A stretch of DNA of 6,704 nt from Candidatus Hydrogenedentota bacterium. Its GTDB lineage: Bacteria; Hydrogenedentota; Hydrogenedentia; Hydrogenedentales; SLHB01. The translations under genes and the position numbers were made by a program. The DNA is taken from NCBI GenBank assembly GCA_029262095.1, contig JAJDAB010000439.1:1-6704 (forward strand), in the 5' to 3' direction. The notes beneath the pieces are model-generated. The model ran no database searches. It worked only from the letters and a program-made list of their open reading frames with translations, and was not told the DNA's origin. Shown here in pieces: positions 4,971-6,704 of this stretch (positions are counted from its first letter, which is position 1; each line of letters opens with the position of its first letter).

Positions 4971-6704
4971 AGGGGATCATCGCTGCATTTGCGCGAAACA
5001 TCGTCTTCGCCAACATCCTTATGGTCCTCATCCTCTTCGGAGGGTTCCTCGGCGCCACCAACATGCTCCGCGAAATCTTTCCCGAGTTCTCCGTCGACGT
5101 CATTACCGTAGCCGTCGCATATCCCGGATTCGATCCTGAAGAAGTTGAAGAGGGCATTTCCCGAAAGCTCGAAGAAGCGGTCGAAGGGCTCGAAGGCATC
5201 AAGCGATACAGCTCCACTTCGGTCGAGAATCAAGCCGCCCTCATGATCGAAGTATTCGAGGACTACGACCTCAAGCAAGTGAAAGACCGCGTCGAGACCG
5301 CGATCAACGGCGTTCCCAATCTCCCCGTCGACGCTGAAAAGCCCATCGTCGACGAAATCACCATTCGAGGTGAAGTCGTCGTCCTCTCGATATCCGGCCC
5401 GCCGACCGAACGCGGAATGAAAGAATGGGCCGAAGACCTCAAAGACGAGATTCTCGAACTCCCAGGCATCACACAAGTCGACGTACAAGGAACGCGGCCC
5501 TACGAAATCTCCGTCGAAGTATCCGAAGACCGGCTTCGTGAATACGGAATGACCCTCGATGATGTCGCGAGCGCAGTGCAGCGCAACAACACAAACTTGC
5601 CCGCAGGAACCTTGCGAACCAAGGGCGAAGAAGTCCGGCTCCGCACCGTCGGCCGGAAATACACCGGGAAAGAGTTCTCAGACATCGTGTTGATGGCGGG
5701 TATGAATGGTGAATTCGTAAAGCTCGATCAAGTCGCCGAGATCAGAGACAGTTTTCAAGAAGACCAAGTCATCTCCAGATTAAATGGAGAATCCGCGCTC
5801 AACATTCTCGTGTTCAAAACGCAAGAAGAAGACATGGTCGCCATCGCCAACACAATGAAAGAATGGGTGGCTAAGAAAAATCCGACCCTACCCGAAGGCT
5901 ACAACATCCTCGTGTGGAGCGATAACTCCATCGACCTCCAAAAACGAATCAATCTCCTACTTCGAAATGGCGCCATTGGTCTAACCCTCGTGTTCTGTTT
6001 GCTTTGGTTGTTCCTAGATTTACGTCTAAGTTTTTGGGCCGCGATGGGTATCCCGATATCGCTCGGGGGCGGCTTGGCCATCATGTGGATGCTTGGTGCG
6101 ACACTCAACATGATCTCCCTGTTCGCCCTAATCATGGTGCTGGGGATCATTGTCGACGATGCCATTGTCGTCGGCGAGGCCATCTACGTACACCGAAAAC
6201 GAGGCGATGGCCCTCTGCATGCAGCCGTAAACGGAACCCGCGAAGTCGGACTCCCCGTCATTGCCGCGGTCACAACGTCCATCATCGCCTTCATGCCGTT
6301 GATGTTTGTGAGTGGCGTAATGGGGAAATTCATCTCCATCATGCCGGTAGCCGTTATTTCGGCGCTCCTCATTTCCTTGATCGAGTGCCTCATCCTGCTC
6401 CCCGCACATTTAAACCACCTTCCCGATCCCAACGTACCTCAATTCGAGGGACACCCCATCATCCAACGCATTCACAGGCTTCGGCTAAAATTTAGCCATG
6501 GCCTGGAATGGTTCATCGATCACATGTACGGGCCGTTCCTCGCGACATGCGTGAAATATCGCTACGTAATCGCATGCGTCGCCGTAAGTGTTTTTATGGC
6601 GACCGGTGGATTGATGAGCAGCGGAAAAGTTAAGTTTCTCCTGTTTCCAAATTTGGATGGCGACGACATCGTCGCCAGCGTAGAATTCCCCAGCGGAACG
6701 CCAA
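4967..6704 (+). CDS. RND-family efflux pump inner-membrane permease, N-terminal 579 residues (cut by right window edge)
   Basis: About 55% of a protein normally near 1,050 residues; open to the window edge with no stop. It is the proton-driven transporter of a tripartite efflux system. Seen in order: first membrane helix (about 11-30); a periplasmic porter domain of roughly 300 residues with the family signature YPGFDPEEVEEGI (52-64) and LEGIKRYSSTS (75-85); helices at about 335-352, 358-377, 382-404, 428-449 and 455-479; a seventh at about 531-550; then the start of the second porter half (FLLFPNLDGDDIVASVEFPSG). The proton-relay motif in the fourth helix is intact: GIIVDDAIVVGE (393-404) with D397 and D398, equivalent to AcrB D407/D408. 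The partner Lys in helix 10 lies beyond the window. The sequence resembles the hydrophobe/amphiphile (HAE) branch rather than the heavy-metal branch, but the substrate cannot be assigned. The ATG overlaps the adaptor stop by 4 bp (ATGA) with no strong ribosome binding site, suggesting coupling. Confidence 0.95.
   Translation, partial: MKGIIAAFARNIVFANILMVLILFGGFLGATNMLREIFPEFSVDVITVAVAYPGFDPEEVEEGISRKLEEAVEGLEGIKRYSSTSVENQAALMIEVFEDYDLKQVKDRVETAINGVPNLPVDAEKPIVDEITIRGEVVVLSISGPPTERGMKEWAEDLKDEILELPGITQVDVQGTRPYEISVEVSEDRLREYGMTLDDVASAVQRNNTNLPAGTLRTKGEEVRLRTVGRKYTGKEFSDIVLMAGMNGEFVKLDQVAEIRDSFQEDQVISRLNGESALNILVFKTQEEDMVAIANTMKEWVAKKNPTLPEGYNILVWSDNSIDLQKRINLLLRNGAIGLTLVFCLLWLFLDLRLSFWAAMGIPISLGGGLAIMWMLGATLNMISLFALIMVLGIIVDDAIVVGEAIYVHRKRGDGPLHAAVNGTREVGLPVIAAVTTSIIAFMPLMFVSGVMGKFISIMPVAVISALLISLIECLILLPAHLNHLPDPNVPQFEGHPIIQRIHRLRLKFSHGLEWFIDHMYGPFLATCVKYRYVIACVAVSVFMATGGLMSSGKVKFLLFPNLDGDDIVASVEFPSGTP

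Noticed and set aside
4832..5488. A 218-codon open frame on the minus strand.
   Set aside because: It is antisense to the end of the adaptor and the start of the pump, whose family motifs are unmistakable; its acidic Asp/Glu/Phe/Ser-rich composition mirrors the codons of the sense strand.
1..6704. Mobile element, phage, toxin-antitoxin, CRISPR or structural RNA gene.
   Set aside because: No transposase or phage-like protein, no terminal repeats, no regularly spaced repeats, and no stretch of tRNA or rRNA character was seen on either strand.

Overview
The window reads as ordinary bacterial chromosome from a Gram-negative organism. An RND-type efflux pump with its periplasmic adaptor only makes sense in a cell with two membranes. 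Base composition is slightly above 50% GC by eye in the genes, and the central intergenic region is clearly AT-rich. Only two of the seven start codons have a good Shine-Dalgarno sequence. The style of the RND and signal peptidase proteins would fit a deep-branching environmental lineage (Planctomycetes/PVC-like or similar), but I cannot fix the phylum from this sequence.

Left arm (1-2954, minus strand): four genes in one direction with short gaps. In transcription order they are a two-domain GNAT N-acetyltransferase, a membrane-anchored TPR protein, a short type I signal peptidase (lepB-like), and the first 89 residues of a rhomboid-family membrane protein that runs off the left edge. Gaps are about 66, 35 and 101 bp with no convincing terminator, so a single operon is plausible. 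Three of the four products are membrane proteins or membrane-anchored, and two are membrane proteases.

Centre (2955-3147): a 193-bp AT-rich divergent control region. It holds a 22-bp near-perfect palindrome (core TATTGATATCAATA). The palindrome overlaps a good sigma-70-like promoter for the right arm and a weaker promoter candidate for the left arm. Two further inverted repeats lie in the right-arm leader. This is the most informative non-coding signal in the window and is a strong candidate operator for the adjacent MarR-family regulator.

Right arm (3148-6704, plus strand): a MarR-family repressor, a membrane-fusion (adaptor) protein and an RND inner-membrane pump, joined by stop/start overlaps (TAATG and ATGA). 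The pump gene is cut by the right edge after 579 codons. The expected arrangement is that MarR represses its own operon and ligand binding releases it. The adaptor and pump would then export a toxic or signalling compound through an outer-membrane channel not encoded in the window.

I saw no mobile elements, CRISPR arrays, tRNA or rRNA genes. I did not find a clearly new system. The second-look items are the shared operator architecture, a variant active-site box in the signal peptidase, and a duplicated, partly degenerate GNAT fold.
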